Positions 16,534 to 24,622 of a stretch of 64,000 nt of DNA are shown here, piece after piece (the stretch's first letter is position 1; every line of letters starts with the position of its first letter). The DNA is from DASSYK01 sp036258315 (lineage in GTDB: Bacteria > Actinomycetota > Thermoleophilia > Solirubrobacterales > 70-9), in NCBI GenBank assembly GCA_036258315.1, contig DATADX010000031.1, forward strand, positions 1 to 64,000, given 5' to 3'. The translations under genes and the position numbers were made by a program. The notes under the pieces are model-generated. The model saw only the letters and a program-made list of their open reading frames with translations, searched no databases and was not told the origin of the DNA.

Positions 16534-16543
16534 ACGCTAGCCT
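16534..16543. promoter_or_regulatory. Overlapping divergent -10 boxes (CTAG core)
   Basis: The 26-bp gap between divergent start codons contains TAGCCT on the plus strand (16538-16543, 9 bp before the ATG) and TAGCGT on the minus strand (16539-16534, 7 bp before the ATG). The two hexamers share the central TA of a CTAG, so the genes can hardly be transcribed simultaneously from the same molecule. The promoters are inferred from sequence only. Confidence 0.5.
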
Positions 16544-16552
16544 GCGCGCGGC

Positions 16553-17338
16553 ATGCGCGTCCTCTTCATCGGCGACGTCGTCGGCAAGCCCGGGCGCGAC
16601 GGGCTCACTGCGACGATGCCCCGGCTGCGCACGGAGCACCTTCCCGATCTCGTCCTGGTGAACGGCGAGAACGCCGGCGGGGGGGTCGGGATCACGGCGG
16701 AGACCGCGAAGGAGATCTTCGACGCCGGCGCCGGCGCGATCACGCTCGGCAACCACACCTATCGCCATCGCGAGGTCTACGGCTACCTCGATTCCGAGCC
16801 GCGAATCGTCCGGCCGGCCAACTTCCCGGAGGCGAACCCGGGCCGCGGCCACACGATCGTCGACGCGTCGGGGATGCGAGTCGCGGTGGTCAACCTGAGC
16901 GGCCAGCTCCACCTGAGGGTCGAGCGTTCGCCGTTCCCGGTCGCCGACGAGCTCCTCGACCGCCTCAGGGGCGCCGCCGACGCGATCGTCGTCGACTTCC
17001 ACGCGGAGCTGACCAGCGAGAAGGTCGCGATGGGCTGGCACCTCGACGGCCGCGTCGCCGCGGTGGTCGGAACCCACACCCACGTTCCGACCGCCGACGC
17101 ACGAGTGCTTCCCGGTGGGACGGCGCACATCACCGACGTCGGGATGACCGGCTCGCGCGACGGCGTGATCGGCGTCCGCCGCGAGCAGGCCCTGGCCGGG
17201 TTCCGGACGCAGATGCCTGTCCGCTTCGACACCGCGACTGAGAACGTCTGGGTGATGGGCGCCCTGATCGAGGTCGGCGACGACGGCCTCGCCCGCTCGA
17301 TCACGCAGATCCTCACGCCGGCTGACGATCCCGTCTGA
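16553..17338 (+). CDS. YmdB family metallophosphoesterase
   Basis: This 261-residue calcineurin-like phosphoesterase of the TIGR00282/YmdB family shows FIGDVVGKPGR (about residues 5-15), NGENAGGGVGIT, GNHTYRH and DFHAE, followed by GTHTHVPTAD. Together these supply the two-metal ligands. In Bacillus, YmdB hydrolyses cyclic nucleotides and affects biofilm and mRNA turnover genes; the substrate here is not known. Its 3' end overlaps the convergent membrane gene by 26 bp. Confidence 0.92.
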   Translation: MRVLFIGDVVGKPGRDGLTATMPRLRTEHLPDLVLVNGENAGGGVGITAETAKEIFDAGAGAITLGNHTYRHREVYGYLDSEPRIVRPANFPEANPGRGHTIVDASGMRVAVVNLSGQLHLRVERSPFPVADELLDRLRGAADAIVVDFHAELTSEKVAMGWHLDGRVAAVVGTHTHVPTADARVLPGGTAHITDVGMTGSRDGVIGVRREQALAGFRTQMPVRFDTATENVWVMGALIEVGDDGLARSITQILTPADDPV

Positions 17339-18953
17339 CATCAGTCGCGGCGGCAGGCCGCTCCGAAGGAGAGCGGCTGGTGCCCGCCAGCAGCGCCACG
17401 AACAGGAACGGCAGGAACCAGGCGATGTAGAGGTAGAACCAGTGCTCGACGGTGAGCTGCAGCGCGATCAGGACCGCCGCGCCGAGGGCGGCGACGACGA
17501 CCGGGTCGCGGCGGCGGGGGACGAACGCGACCAGCAGCGCGAGCGCGGCGGCGCCGAGCTTGACCACGGTCTGAAGCCACTCCAGCGACGGCGCCTGCCC
17601 CCAGACGCTGAACGGGGAGTCGCGGCCGGCCTGGTTGCCGATCGCGCGGTCCCAGAACTCGTCGAGTCCCGGGTCGATCAGGGTCTGGACCATGACCAGC
17701 GCCGTGACCGCGGCGAACGCCCCGGCGAAGGGCGCAAGCACGCGAAGTGATCTCGTCGCCTCGCCGTCGCGATAGGTCGCGAACAGGGGCACGAGCGCGG
17801 CCGGGGCGATCTTGGCCGCGGTCGCGAGGGCGAGCATCGCCCCTCGCGCCGGCGCCGAGCTGAGCACGAGCAGCGCCGCGACGAGCAACAGCGCGACCAG
17901 CGAGTCGTTGCTGTTCGACTCGAGCGCGAAGGCGGTGTACGGGCACGCCGTCCAGGCGAAGGCGAGCTGGACACCGAGCGCGGTCCCCTCCCCGCCGCGT
18001 CGGCGCAGCTGCCGGCCGAGCAGGAAGAGGCCGCCGATCGTCCCGAGGTCGAAGAAGATCGCCGCGGCATGGGCCGCGGGCAGCTCGTCCCAGGAGCCGC
18101 TCCAGGGGAGCAGCTGCTCGAACGGGACGTAGGCGTAGTAGGCGAACGGGCCGTAGGTGTCGCCGTGGACGTTGTTGGAGGGAAAGTCGCCGTAGAGCGG
18201 CTCGAGGTCCGTGATCTTGTCCGCGCCGATCACTCCCGAGTAGCCGACGTCGATCACGTTCGAGTCAGCGACGTTGAGGCCGACCCTGACCCCGATCAGG
18301 AACAGCGTCGCGATCGCAAGCACCGCGATCGGCATCGCCGGCCGCAGGCCCCCGAAGCGGGAAGCGCCGCGGAAGCCGATCCACAGCATTCGCCCGAGCA
18401 GGTAGAGCAGCGGCGGGTAGGCGAGCGGCACCGAGAGCCCGATCTCGCCGCGGTTGAAGAAGTAGTGGCTGAGCCCGAACCCCGCCACGATCACGAGCAG
18501 GTCGAGGTGGGCGATGCGGAGCGGGCGCCGCCAGTCGAACAGTCCGACGACGAAGATGGCGCAGAGGGGAATCCAGACCCAGGGCGCGTTCAGCGTCCGC
18601 CCGAACGCGCCGGGGTAGCCGCGCGCCATCTTCCACACCACCTGCTCGCCGGTCCACGACTCCTCGATCGCGCCGCTCTCGTCGTCGACGATCACCTGGA
18701 CCAACTGCTCGTCGTCAGCGAAGAAGCCCACTTCCCAGTCGCCGTCGCTGTCGGCGCGGTTGGCCGACGGCGCCAGGTCGGGATGCTCCCGCTTCGCCTC
18801 CTCCGCGTTCGGGTCCTCGCTCGCGATCTCGATCGCGGTCGTCTCGGAGACCGGGGGCTCGGGGGGCTCCGTGCTCGCGCCGCGGGCTGCCGGGGCGGCG
18901 ACCAGCGCCACCGCGAGCGCGGCTAGTCCGGGGGCGGCTCGTCGAAGGTCCAA
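17313..18953 (-). CDS. Polytopic GT-C-like membrane protein with N-terminal PepSY-like domain
   Basis: This 546-residue protein begins with a signal peptide (about residues 1-25). A small extracytoplasmic domain follows (about 40-115), in which an acidic DGDWEVGFF...VIVDDESGAI pattern resembles a PepSY repeat. The rest has roughly ten to twelve transmembrane helices with charged loops (for example DTYGPFAYYAYVPFEQLLPW and ESNSNDSLVAL) like polyprenyl-phosphate-dependent GT-C glycosyltransferases of the GT87/DUF2029 type. It is the last gene of an operon with a GtrA protein and a phosphodiesterase-like protein. The two overlap partners (31 bp with gtrA-like, 26 bp tail-to-tail with YmdB) show strong compaction. 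The donor and acceptor are unknown. Confidence 0.72.
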   Translation of the reverse strand: MDLRRAAPGLAALAVALVAAPAARGASTEPPEPPVSETTAIEIASEDPNAEEAKREHPDLAPSANRADSDGDWEVGFFADDEQLVQVIVDDESGAIEESWTGEQVVWKMARGYPGAFGRTLNAPWVWIPLCAIFVVGLFDWRRPLRIAHLDLLVIVAGFGLSHYFFNRGEIGLSVPLAYPPLLYLLGRMLWIGFRGASRFGGLRPAMPIAVLAIATLFLIGVRVGLNVADSNVIDVGYSGVIGADKITDLEPLYGDFPSNNVHGDTYGPFAYYAYVPFEQLLPWSGSWDELPAAHAAAIFFDLGTIGGLFLLGRQLRRRGGEGTALGVQLAFAWTACPYTAFALESNSNDSLVALLLVAALLVLSSAPARGAMLALATAAKIAPAALVPLFATYRDGEATRSLRVLAPFAGAFAAVTALVMVQTLIDPGLDEFWDRAIGNQAGRDSPFSVWGQAPSLEWLQTVVKLGAAALALLVAFVPRRRDPVVVAALGAAVLIALQLTVEHWFYLYIAWFLPFLFVALLAGTSRSPSERPAAATDVRRDRQPA

Positions 18954-19360
18954 ATCTTGTTGCCGATGAAGTTGAAGGGCATCGCGATCGCGACGGCGAG
19001 CGCCTGCGAGGCCAGCTCCGGCACGTCGGCGCGAATCAGGATCTCGAGGGCGATCAGGTTGATCCCCAGCGCGAGGACGCTGACCGTGAAGAACCTCGCC
19101 GCCTGAAAGCCGGCGTGCCCGTGCTTGGCGTCAAACGTCCAGTGGCGATTCCAGAAGAAGTTGTTCGAAACGGCGACACAGAAGGCGCCAATCGCCGCGG
19201 GGATGTGGTGCAGGTCGATCCCCGCGGTCAGGGCTCCGAACACGGCGAGGTTGACGACGTAGCCGGAGGCGCCGACGAGCGCGAACTGGAACAGCTGCAC
19301 CCAGTTCTCGGGCTTCCTCGTCCCCCGCCCGATCCGCATCGCCGTCTTCGTCGGGCTCAT
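18923..19360 (-). CDS. GtrA family membrane protein
   Basis: This 145-residue protein has four transmembrane helices and the family pattern FALVGASGYVVNL in the first helix, NFFWNRHWTF in the middle and FNFIGNKIWTF near the end. GtrA-like proteins are thought to flip undecaprenyl- or decaprenyl-phosphate-linked sugars across the membrane for glycan decoration. It overlaps the upstream phosphodiesterase gene as ATGA and the downstream GT-C-like gene by 31 bp, which suggests flippase and transferase act as a pair. Confidence 0.9.
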   Translation of the reverse strand: MSPTKTAMRIGRGTRKPENWVQLFQFALVGASGYVVNLAVFGALTAGIDLHHIPAAIGAFCVAVSNNFFWNRHWTFDAKHGHAGFQAARFFTVSVLALGINLIALEILIRADVPELASQALAVAIAMPFNFIGNKIWTFDEPPPD

Positions 19361-20889
19361 CCCGCCGCCCCCCGCGCCGCGGCGCCGAAGTGATCGAGGA
19401 TCGTCGGCGCCAGGTCGCGAAGCGCCCAGCGCCGCTTCGCCGGCTCGCTTGGGCCGCAGTTGACTAACAGGAGCGGCGCCAGCGACTCCTCTCGGTTCAG
19501 CCCGCCGTGGCTGCCGCCGCCCGCGTGGCTCACCCCGCCCCAGTCGACGCACTCGTAGCCTTCCGTTGCGGAGACCATCACGTCTCCGGCGTGCGGCGAG
19601 GTGAGGGCCGACCAGAGGCGCCCGAGGGCGTCGGGGTAGGCGAAGCTCTCGAACAGCCCGCGCGTGATGTCCCCGTCGAGCGCCTCCGGCTCGCCTGCCA
19701 CCGACCAGCCGGCGCCGCGCTCGTCGCGGAGCTGGCCGCCGGGGCGGAAGCTGAGCTCGTAGCCGTTCCTGACTACGCGAGCGCGCGGCTCCCCGCCGGC
19801 CGGCAGCCCGACCCCGTCCCGCGCCAGCGGGCGATCGTCGGAGCCGACGAGCCAGGCGACGAGGTCGACCCCGTCGAGATCATGAAGGCGGTCGCGCAGC
19901 TTCTCGTGCGCGCCGGCGTGGCCGGGCCCCGACTCGAGCACGTAGACGGCGCCGGCACGCGAGGTGGGGCTGACGGCGATCTCGGCGTCCTCGGGACTGT
20001 CCGCGTTCGGCTCGAGGACGTGCCAGTCGGCGGCGAGCGCCTCGGCCAGCGGCAACGCCGTGTGGACATCGGACTGGGCGTGGTCGGCGGTGAGGATCAC
20101 CGCGTGCTCGGCGAGGAACGAGTCGAGACCGCCGCCGGCCTCGACGATCCGGGCGAAGCTCGCGTCCGCCTTCGCGATCGAGTCGACGGTGGCCTCGGGC
20201 CCGAACCGGTGGGAGTGGAAGTCGTTGTCGGGGAGGCTGAAGAGGAGGAAGTCGTAGGCGCCCTCGCGGACCAGCTCCTCGCCGACGCAAGCCGAGTACT
20301 CGTCACGCGTGCCGGGACGGGTGAAGCTCGGCCCGCAGCCGGTCTGGCGGCTCGCGTAGAGGTCGCCGTAGAAGAACTCGTCCGGACCCCAGACCGCGTG
20401 GCGGAAGTTGGCGGCGGCCGCCGCGCGCCGCGCGAGGCCCTCGAGGCCGAGCTCGTGGCGGCGCCGGCCGCGGTAGATCAGAAACGGCGTCACGGCCGTG
20501 CGCACCCCGGCGTCGCCGAGCCGCTCGAACACGGTCTCTGCCTCCCAGCTGAGGTGGTCGAGGTTCATGTTGTAGACGAGGTCGTACATCGCGCGGAAGA
20601 GGCCGAAGGTGCGCGTCGCCTCGAACGAGGAGCCGTACTCGATGTAGCGGCGCTCGAGCCGGTGGTACCAGTTCATCCCGATCACCCCGTGCGCACCCGG
20701 CCCGACGCCGGTCATCATCTCCGAGCAGCAGACCGGCGTCACCGAGGGGAAGCTGGAGACCATCTCGTCGATCAGGGCTCCGCGCTCTGCGAGACGGGCG
20801 AACGTCGGCGCCGCCCCGGACTCCATCGCCCGGCGCAGCATTCCGGGGTGCATGGCGTCGACCACGACGAGAACGAGCTTCTCGGCCAC
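19357..20889 (-). CDS. Alkaline phosphatase-superfamily phosphodiesterase/pyrophosphatase-like protein
   Basis: This 510-residue protein belongs to the type I phosphodiesterase/nucleotide pyrophosphatase branch of the alkaline phosphatase superfamily. Metal-site motifs are visible: VVVDAMHP (about residues 8-15), the nucleophile region SSFPSVTPVC with its Thr, LPDNDFHSHR, ILTADHAQSD and a late SHAGGGSHGG. There is no signal peptide, so the enzyme appears cytosolic. Substrates in this superfamily range from nucleotides to phospholipids and phosphoglycerol. It is co-transcribed with a GtrA-like flippase and a GT-C-like protein, which hints at a lipid-linked glycan or phosphoglycan substrate, but this is inference. 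Confidence 0.82.
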   Translation of the reverse strand: MAEKLVLVVVDAMHPGMLRRAMESGAAPTFARLAERGALIDEMVSSFPSVTPVCCSEMMTGVGPGAHGVIGMNWYHRLERRYIEYGSSFEATRTFGLFRAMYDLVYNMNLDHLSWEAETVFERLGDAGVRTAVTPFLIYRGRRRHELGLEGLARRAAAAANFRHAVWGPDEFFYGDLYASRQTGCGPSFTRPGTRDEYSACVGEELVREGAYDFLLFSLPDNDFHSHRFGPEATVDSIAKADASFARIVEAGGGLDSFLAEHAVILTADHAQSDVHTALPLAEALAADWHVLEPNADSPEDAEIAVSPTSRAGAVYVLESGPGHAGAHEKLRDRLHDLDGVDLVAWLVGSDDRPLARDGVGLPAGGEPRARVVRNGYELSFRPGGQLRDERGAGWSVAGEPEALDGDITRGLFESFAYPDALGRLWSALTSPHAGDVMVSATEGYECVDWGGVSHAGGGSHGGLNREESLAPLLLVNCGPSEPAKRRWALRDLAPTILDHFGAAARGAAG

Positions 20890-20895
20890 GGACCG

Positions 20896-21351
20896 CTAGC
20901 GCAGGACCCGCAGGCCCTCGTGCTTACGCTCGGCCTGCCGGCGCCGCGCCAGCCAGAGCCAGACGAGCGCGACGAGGACGACGAGCGAGACCGGGGGCAC
21001 GACAAGGCTCAGGGCGGCGACCGCGACGGCCGCGAGGACGATGATCGCGGTCACCCCGCTCGAGGGCTGCGCGCCCACGCGCTCGGCGGACCCGCGCTCG
21101 CGGCGGGCCGCGCCGGCGGAGACGTCGCGGGCGACCAGGGCGGCGAGCCCGGCCGCGATCAACCCGAGCGGAACCGCCGGCCACACGGCCTCGTCCTCGC
21201 CGTCAAGCACCGCGCCGCAGGCGATGATGCCGAGCGGCGCCGCTGCTGCGATCGCGCCCCAGCCCGGCATCACGGGGGGCACGACGGCACCGATGATCAG
21301 CCCGGCGGCCAGCGCCAGCCCGATCCCTTGGCAGATCGCGTCGAACTCCAT
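20896..21351 (-). CDS. Small hypothetical membrane protein
   Basis: This 151-residue protein has two hydrophobic hairpins: helices near residues 10-28 and 33-47, then 60-74, and a C-terminal pair near 100-135. It ends in a basic RRRQAERKHEGL tail. I recognise no family. It is the first gene of the minus-strand operon that continues with the phosphodiesterase-like gene 6 bp later. A TAGCCT -10-like box sits 14 bp before the ATG, within the 64-bp region shared with the divergent aminotransferase. Confidence 0.7.
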   Translation of the reverse strand: MEFDAICQGIGLALAAGLIIGAVVPPVMPGWGAIAAAAPLGIIACGAVLDGEDEAVWPAVPLGLIAAGLAALVARDVSAGAARRERGSAERVGAQPSSGVTAIIVLAAVAVAALSLVVPPVSLVVLVALVWLWLARRRQAERKHEGLRVLR

Positions 21352-21415
21352 GATCGGGGCGGGAGGCTACACGGGTGTACCCACCCCGGACCGCCCTTTG
21401 GGCAACACTGTTCCG

Positions 21416-22870
21416 ATGGCGGAGCCGGAGCAAGGCCGGGGCGGGGACCGTGCCGCGAAGACGCCGCGGCGGCGGCGGCGAGCCCACACCACCGCGCGCG
21501 ACCTGGAGCGCTACGCGGGCCTGTTCGCGACCCGGACCCGGGTGATGCGCTCCTCGGCGATGCGCGACCTGATGGCGATCACGGCTCGGCCCGAGGTGAT
21601 CTCGCTCGCGGGCGGGCTCCCCGATACCTCGACCTTCCCGCCCGAGACGTTCGCCGCGCAGATGACGCGGATCGCGCAGGAGTCCTCGGCCGAGGCGCTC
21701 CAGTACGGACCGACCGAAGGGTTCGAGGAGACGAAGGACTGCATCCTCGAGGTGATGGCCGCCGAGGGGATGCGGCCCGACCCCGACGACCTGATCGTGA
21801 CCACGGGCGGCCAGCAGGCGATCGATCTGGTCGCCAAGACCCTGCTCGATCCGGGCGACCCGGTGATCTGCGAGGCGCCGACCTACCCGGGTGCCGTGCC
21901 CTCGTTCTGCAGCTACGAGGCGGACGTGATCCAGATCAGCACCGACGAGGACGGGATGCGGATCGACGAGCTCGAGCGGGTGCTCGCCCGGCTCGCCCAG
22001 GAGGGACGGCGGCCGAAGTTCATCTACTCGGTGCCGAGCTTTCAGAACCCGGCCGGGGTGACGCTCTCCGCCGAGCGCCGGCGGCGGCTGGTCGAGCTGG
22101 CGCGGCAGCACGAGGTGCTCGTCTGCGAGGACAACCCCTACGGCCTGCTTCGCTTCGAGGGCGACCCACAGGAGCCGCTCCATGCGCTGGACGGCGGCGA
22201 CTACGTCCTCTACCTCGGCACCTTCTCGAAGATCCTCTCCCCCGGGATCCGCGTCGGGTGGGTGGTGGCGCCGCCTCCGGTGCTCGAGAAGATCGGGCTC
22301 GGCAAGCAGGCGGCCGACCTCTGCACCTCGACGCTGACCCAGTACTTCGTCCGCGAGTACTTCGGCGACGGGCGCTGGCGCGACTACGTCGAGAGCCTGA
22401 TCGAGATCTATCGCGCCCGGCGCGACGCGATGCTGGAGGCGCTCGGTCGTCACTTCCCGCCGCAGGCGACCTGGACGAGCCCCGAGGGCGGCCTGTTCGT
22501 ATGGGCGACCCTGCCGGACTTCATCGACACGACCGATCTGCTGGCGAAAGCGCTGCGCGAGAACGTCGCCTTCGTCCCGGGCCGCGCCGCATACGTCGAC
22601 GGGCGCGGAGGCGACTCGATGCGACTCAACTTCTCGGGGTCGAGCGAGGACCAGATCCGCGAGGGGGTCCGCCGGATCGGTCGGGTGGTCGCCGAGCAGG
22701 TCGAGCTCTACGAGACCATCACTTCACCTCCGCCCGGCTCCTCCGCCGACACCCGAGCTTCGCCGAGCTCCGCCCGGCTCGCGCGTCGCGGGCCGGGCGA
22801 CGTTTACGAGAACGAGACGGAGGGAGCCGACGTCGTCCCGCTGCGGCCGCCACGGGAGGAGCGCCCGTGA
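21416..22870 (+). CDS. PLP-dependent aminotransferase (2-aminoadipate/MocR-type fold I)
   Basis: This 484-residue fold-type I aminotransferase has SLAGGLPD (about residues 62-69), TTGGQQAIDL, SFQNPAGVTLS, the PLP-anchoring ED-NPYG and the Schiff-base lysine in GTFSKILSPGIRVGW. It lacks the GntR DNA-binding domain of MocR regulators; the first about 45 residues are basic and unstructured. The C-terminal about 50 residues run past the catalytic core and include a 24-nt repeat shared with a gene at 61.9 kb. The stop overlaps the ddl start (GTGA), so amino-acid supply for a dipeptide ligase is possible, but the substrate is unassigned. Confidence 0.88.
   Translation: MAEPEQGRGGDRAAKTPRRRRRAHTTARDLERYAGLFATRTRVMRSSAMRDLMAITARPEVISLAGGLPDTSTFPPETFAAQMTRIAQESSAEALQYGPTEGFEETKDCILEVMAAEGMRPDPDDLIVTTGGQQAIDLVAKTLLDPGDPVICEAPTYPGAVPSFCSYEADVIQISTDEDGMRIDELERVLARLAQEGRRPKFIYSVPSFQNPAGVTLSAERRRRLVELARQHEVLVCEDNPYGLLRFEGDPQEPLHALDGGDYVLYLGTFSKILSPGIRVGWVVAPPPVLEKIGLGKQAADLCTSTLTQYFVREYFGDGRWRDYVESLIEIYRARRDAMLEALGRHFPPQATWTSPEGGLFVWATLPDFIDTTDLLAKALRENVAFVPGRAAYVDGRGGDSMRLNFSGSSEDQIREGVRRIGRVVAEQVELYETITSPPPGSSADTRASPSSARLARRGPGDVYENETEGADVVPLRPPREERP
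22763..22786 (+). repeat. Copy 1 of a 24-nt dispersed palindromic repeat
   Basis: This stretch matches 61858-61881 at 23 of 24 positions. Both copies have a CCGAGC-TCC-G(C/T)(C/T)CGG-like hairpin core. Both lie in the same reading frame in the expendable C-terminal tail of a gene (encoding SPSSARLAR), shortly before a stop and the next start codon. Confidence 0.6.
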
Positions 22871-23817
22871 AGGTCGCGGTGCTGAAGGGCGGCCGCTCGC
22901 TCGAGCGGGGCGTCTCGCTTCGCTCCGCGGCCCGGGTCGAGGACGCGCTCGCCTCACTCGGTCACGCGATGGCCCCGGTCGACGCCGGCGCCGACCTCGT
23001 CACGCGGCTCCGCGAGGAGCGGCCCGACGTCGCGTTCGTCGCCCTGCACGGCCCCGGCGGTGAGGACGGCACGGCCCAGGAGCTGCTCGAGATCCTCGGA
23101 ATTCCCTACACCGGGCCCCGGGTGGCGGCCTGTGCGCTCTGCATGGACAAGGTCGCCTCCAAGCACGTGCTGCGGGCAGAGCGGATCGCGACGCCGGACT
23201 GGGTCGCCTTCAACGCCACCGCCTTCCACGAGCTCGGCGCCGCGGACACCCTCGAGGAGATCGAGGAGCGGCTCGGCTTCCCGCTCGTCGTCAAGCCCGC
23301 CAGCCAGGGCTCGTCGCTGGGCGTCAAGTTCGCCTCGTCTCGCGACGAGGTGCCGGCGGCGCTCGTCGCGGCCTTCAGCTACGACGACCGGGTGCTGCTC
23401 GAGCGCTACGTCGAGGGCCGCGAGCTCGCGGTCGGCGTGCTCGGCTCCGAACCGCTCCCGATCGTCGAGGCGATCCCGCGCGAGGGCGACCTGTTCGACT
23501 TCGAGGCCCGCTACGAGATCGGGCGCACCGACTACGCGTGCCCGGCGGACCTGAGCGAGGACGAGGCGGCGGACGTCGCCGAGACCGCGGCGGCGGCGTA
23601 CGACGAGCTCGGCTGCAGCGGCTTCGCGCGCGTCGACCTGATGCTCGGGCCCAACGGTCCCGAGGTGCTCGAGGTGAACGCGATCCCGGGGCTCACCGAC
23701 ACGAGCCTGTTCCCGATGGCCGCGGAGGCCGCCGGGTTCAGCTTCGAGCAGCTGGTCGAGCGGATCGTCGTGCTGGCGCTCGAGGAGCCCCGCGACGCCG
23801 CGACCCTGCCCGCCTGA
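22867..23817 (+). CDS. ddl: D-alanine--D-alanine ligase family protein (first copy)
   Basis: This 316-residue ATP-grasp ligase shows GGRSLERGVSLRS (about residues 8-20), HGPGGEDGTAQ, KPASQGSSLGVK (the ATP-binding loop), LLERYVEGREL, an omega-loop with YACPADL and the metal-binding EVNAIPGLTDTS. It is shorter than typical Ddl enzymes because the region after the N-terminal domain is compact. It overlaps the aminotransferase gene by GTGA. A second, separately located ddl lies at 51039-52001 in the cell-wall cluster. The two differ enough that one may act on another pair of amino acids. D-Ala-D-Ala activity here is a family inference. Confidence 0.85.
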   Translation: MKVAVLKGGRSLERGVSLRSAARVEDALASLGHAMAPVDAGADLVTRLREERPDVAFVALHGPGGEDGTAQELLEILGIPYTGPRVAACALCMDKVASKHVLRAERIATPDWVAFNATAFHELGAADTLEEIEERLGFPLVVKPASQGSSLGVKFASSRDEVPAALVAAFSYDDRVLLERYVEGRELAVGVLGSEPLPIVEAIPREGDLFDFEARYEIGRTDYACPADLSEDEAADVAETAAAAYDELGCSGFARVDLMLGPNGPEVLEVNAIPGLTDTSLFPMAAEAAGFSFEQLVERIVVLALEEPRDAATLPA

Positions 23818-23836
23818 GCCGCGGGGAGAGGACTCG

Positions 23837-24349
23837 TTATCTGCCGGGCTCGGGCTCGCCGGGCTCGGGCTCGTCCCCCGAGGCGAAGTCCTCCGGCGTG
23901 ACGTTGTCGAGGAACTCCTTGAACTTGTCCACGACCTCCTCGGTGTCCTCGACCTCGTGCTCGAACTCGATCGCGGACTCTTCGATCACGTCGTCAGCCG
24001 CGAAGATCGGCGCGGAGGTGCGGACGGCGAGCGCCAGCGCGTCCGACGGCCGCGAGTCGATCTCAAGCTCGGAACCGTTCATCGAAATCGTGATCGAGGC
24101 GTAGAAGGTATTGTCGCGCAGCTCGGTCACCGAGACCTTCTCGCACTTCGCGTCGACGGACTCGAGCACGTCGGAAAGCAGGTCGTGGGTCATCGGGCGC
24201 GGCGTCGAGGCGCCCTGGAGCTTCATCAGGATCGCCGCCGCCTCGGGGTGCCCGATCCAGATCGGGAGGAACTTGTTCCCGTCGACCGTCTTCAGCAGGA
24301 CGATCGGCTGCTTGCCGACCATGTCGAAGCTGACGCCGTAGATGCTCAT
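23837..24349 (-). CDS. Bifunctional nuclease (BFN/DUF151) family protein
   Basis: This 170-residue protein belongs to the BFN family, with LPIWIGHPEAAAI (about residues 28-40), a PRPMTHDLL segment and the conserved IDSRPSDALALAVRT near residues 97-111. The C-terminus is a long acidic coiled coil (EFEHEVEDTEEVVDKF). Family members have been reported to have nuclease activity, but they are widespread in actinobacteria with no settled role. It is convergent with ddl across 19 bp. A TATAAT -10 lies at 24395-24400. Confidence 0.88.
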   Translation of the reverse strand: MSIYGVSFDMVGKQPIVLLKTVDGNKFLPIWIGHPEAAAILMKLQGASTPRPMTHDLLSDVLESVDAKCEKVSVTELRDNTFYASITISMNGSELEIDSRPSDALALAVRTSAPIFAADDVIEESAIEFEHEVEDTEEVVDKFKEFLDNVTPEDFASGDEPEPGEPEPGR

Positions 24350-24394
24350 GCGCTGCACGAGAGGTTCAGAAGCTCCTCGGGAGGGTTCCGGGCC

Positions 24395-24400
24395 ATTATA
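24395..24400 (-). promoter_or_regulatory. -10 box of the BFN-family gene
   Basis: The minus strand has a perfect TATAAT about 45 bp before the ATG at 24349. No recognisable -35 lies 16-18 bp upstream. It is one of the few consensus -10 elements in this GC-rich window. Confidence 0.5.
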
Positions 24401-24449
24401 GGAGCGGGTCCTTGGCCCTCCACGAGTGGCCGCGTGCGAGAATCCGGTC

Positions 24450-24609
24450 GTGTCGCACTGTTCGCAGCAGGCGTTCATCGACGCGGCGCCGGAGATCGTC
24501 TGGGGCCTGCTCAGAGACGTCGACCGCCACGACGAATCGGGACTGGCTCGCGAAGGCGCTCGAATCGATCGGCTCGATCGCGAAACGAGACCGGGCCGGG
24601 ACGATCTGA
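24450..24609 (+). pseudogene. Remnant of an SRPBCC/START-domain protein gene
   Basis: A GTG at 24450 opens a frame whose first about 28 residues look like the N-terminal strand and helix of a polyketide-cyclase-like SRPBCC domain (QAFIDAAPEIVWGLLRDVDR). The frame then becomes Arg-rich nonsense. About 80 bases later a second frame encodes NRDWLAKALESIGSIAKRD before a TGA at 24607, which resembles the C-terminal helix of the same fold. The middle about 80-100 residues are missing. The simplest reading is a gene that lost its centre by deletion. It ends 13 bp before the tRNA-Ile 3' end. I did not verify homology by search. Confidence 0.45.
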
Positions 24610-24622
24610 GGACCCGCCGAGG

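Noticed and set aside
19507..23817. 1436-codon plus-strand frame reading through into ddl
   Set aside because: Only the last 316 codons are real ddl; the upstream part is antisense to the phosphodiesterase-like gene and overlaps the aminotransferase in another frame.
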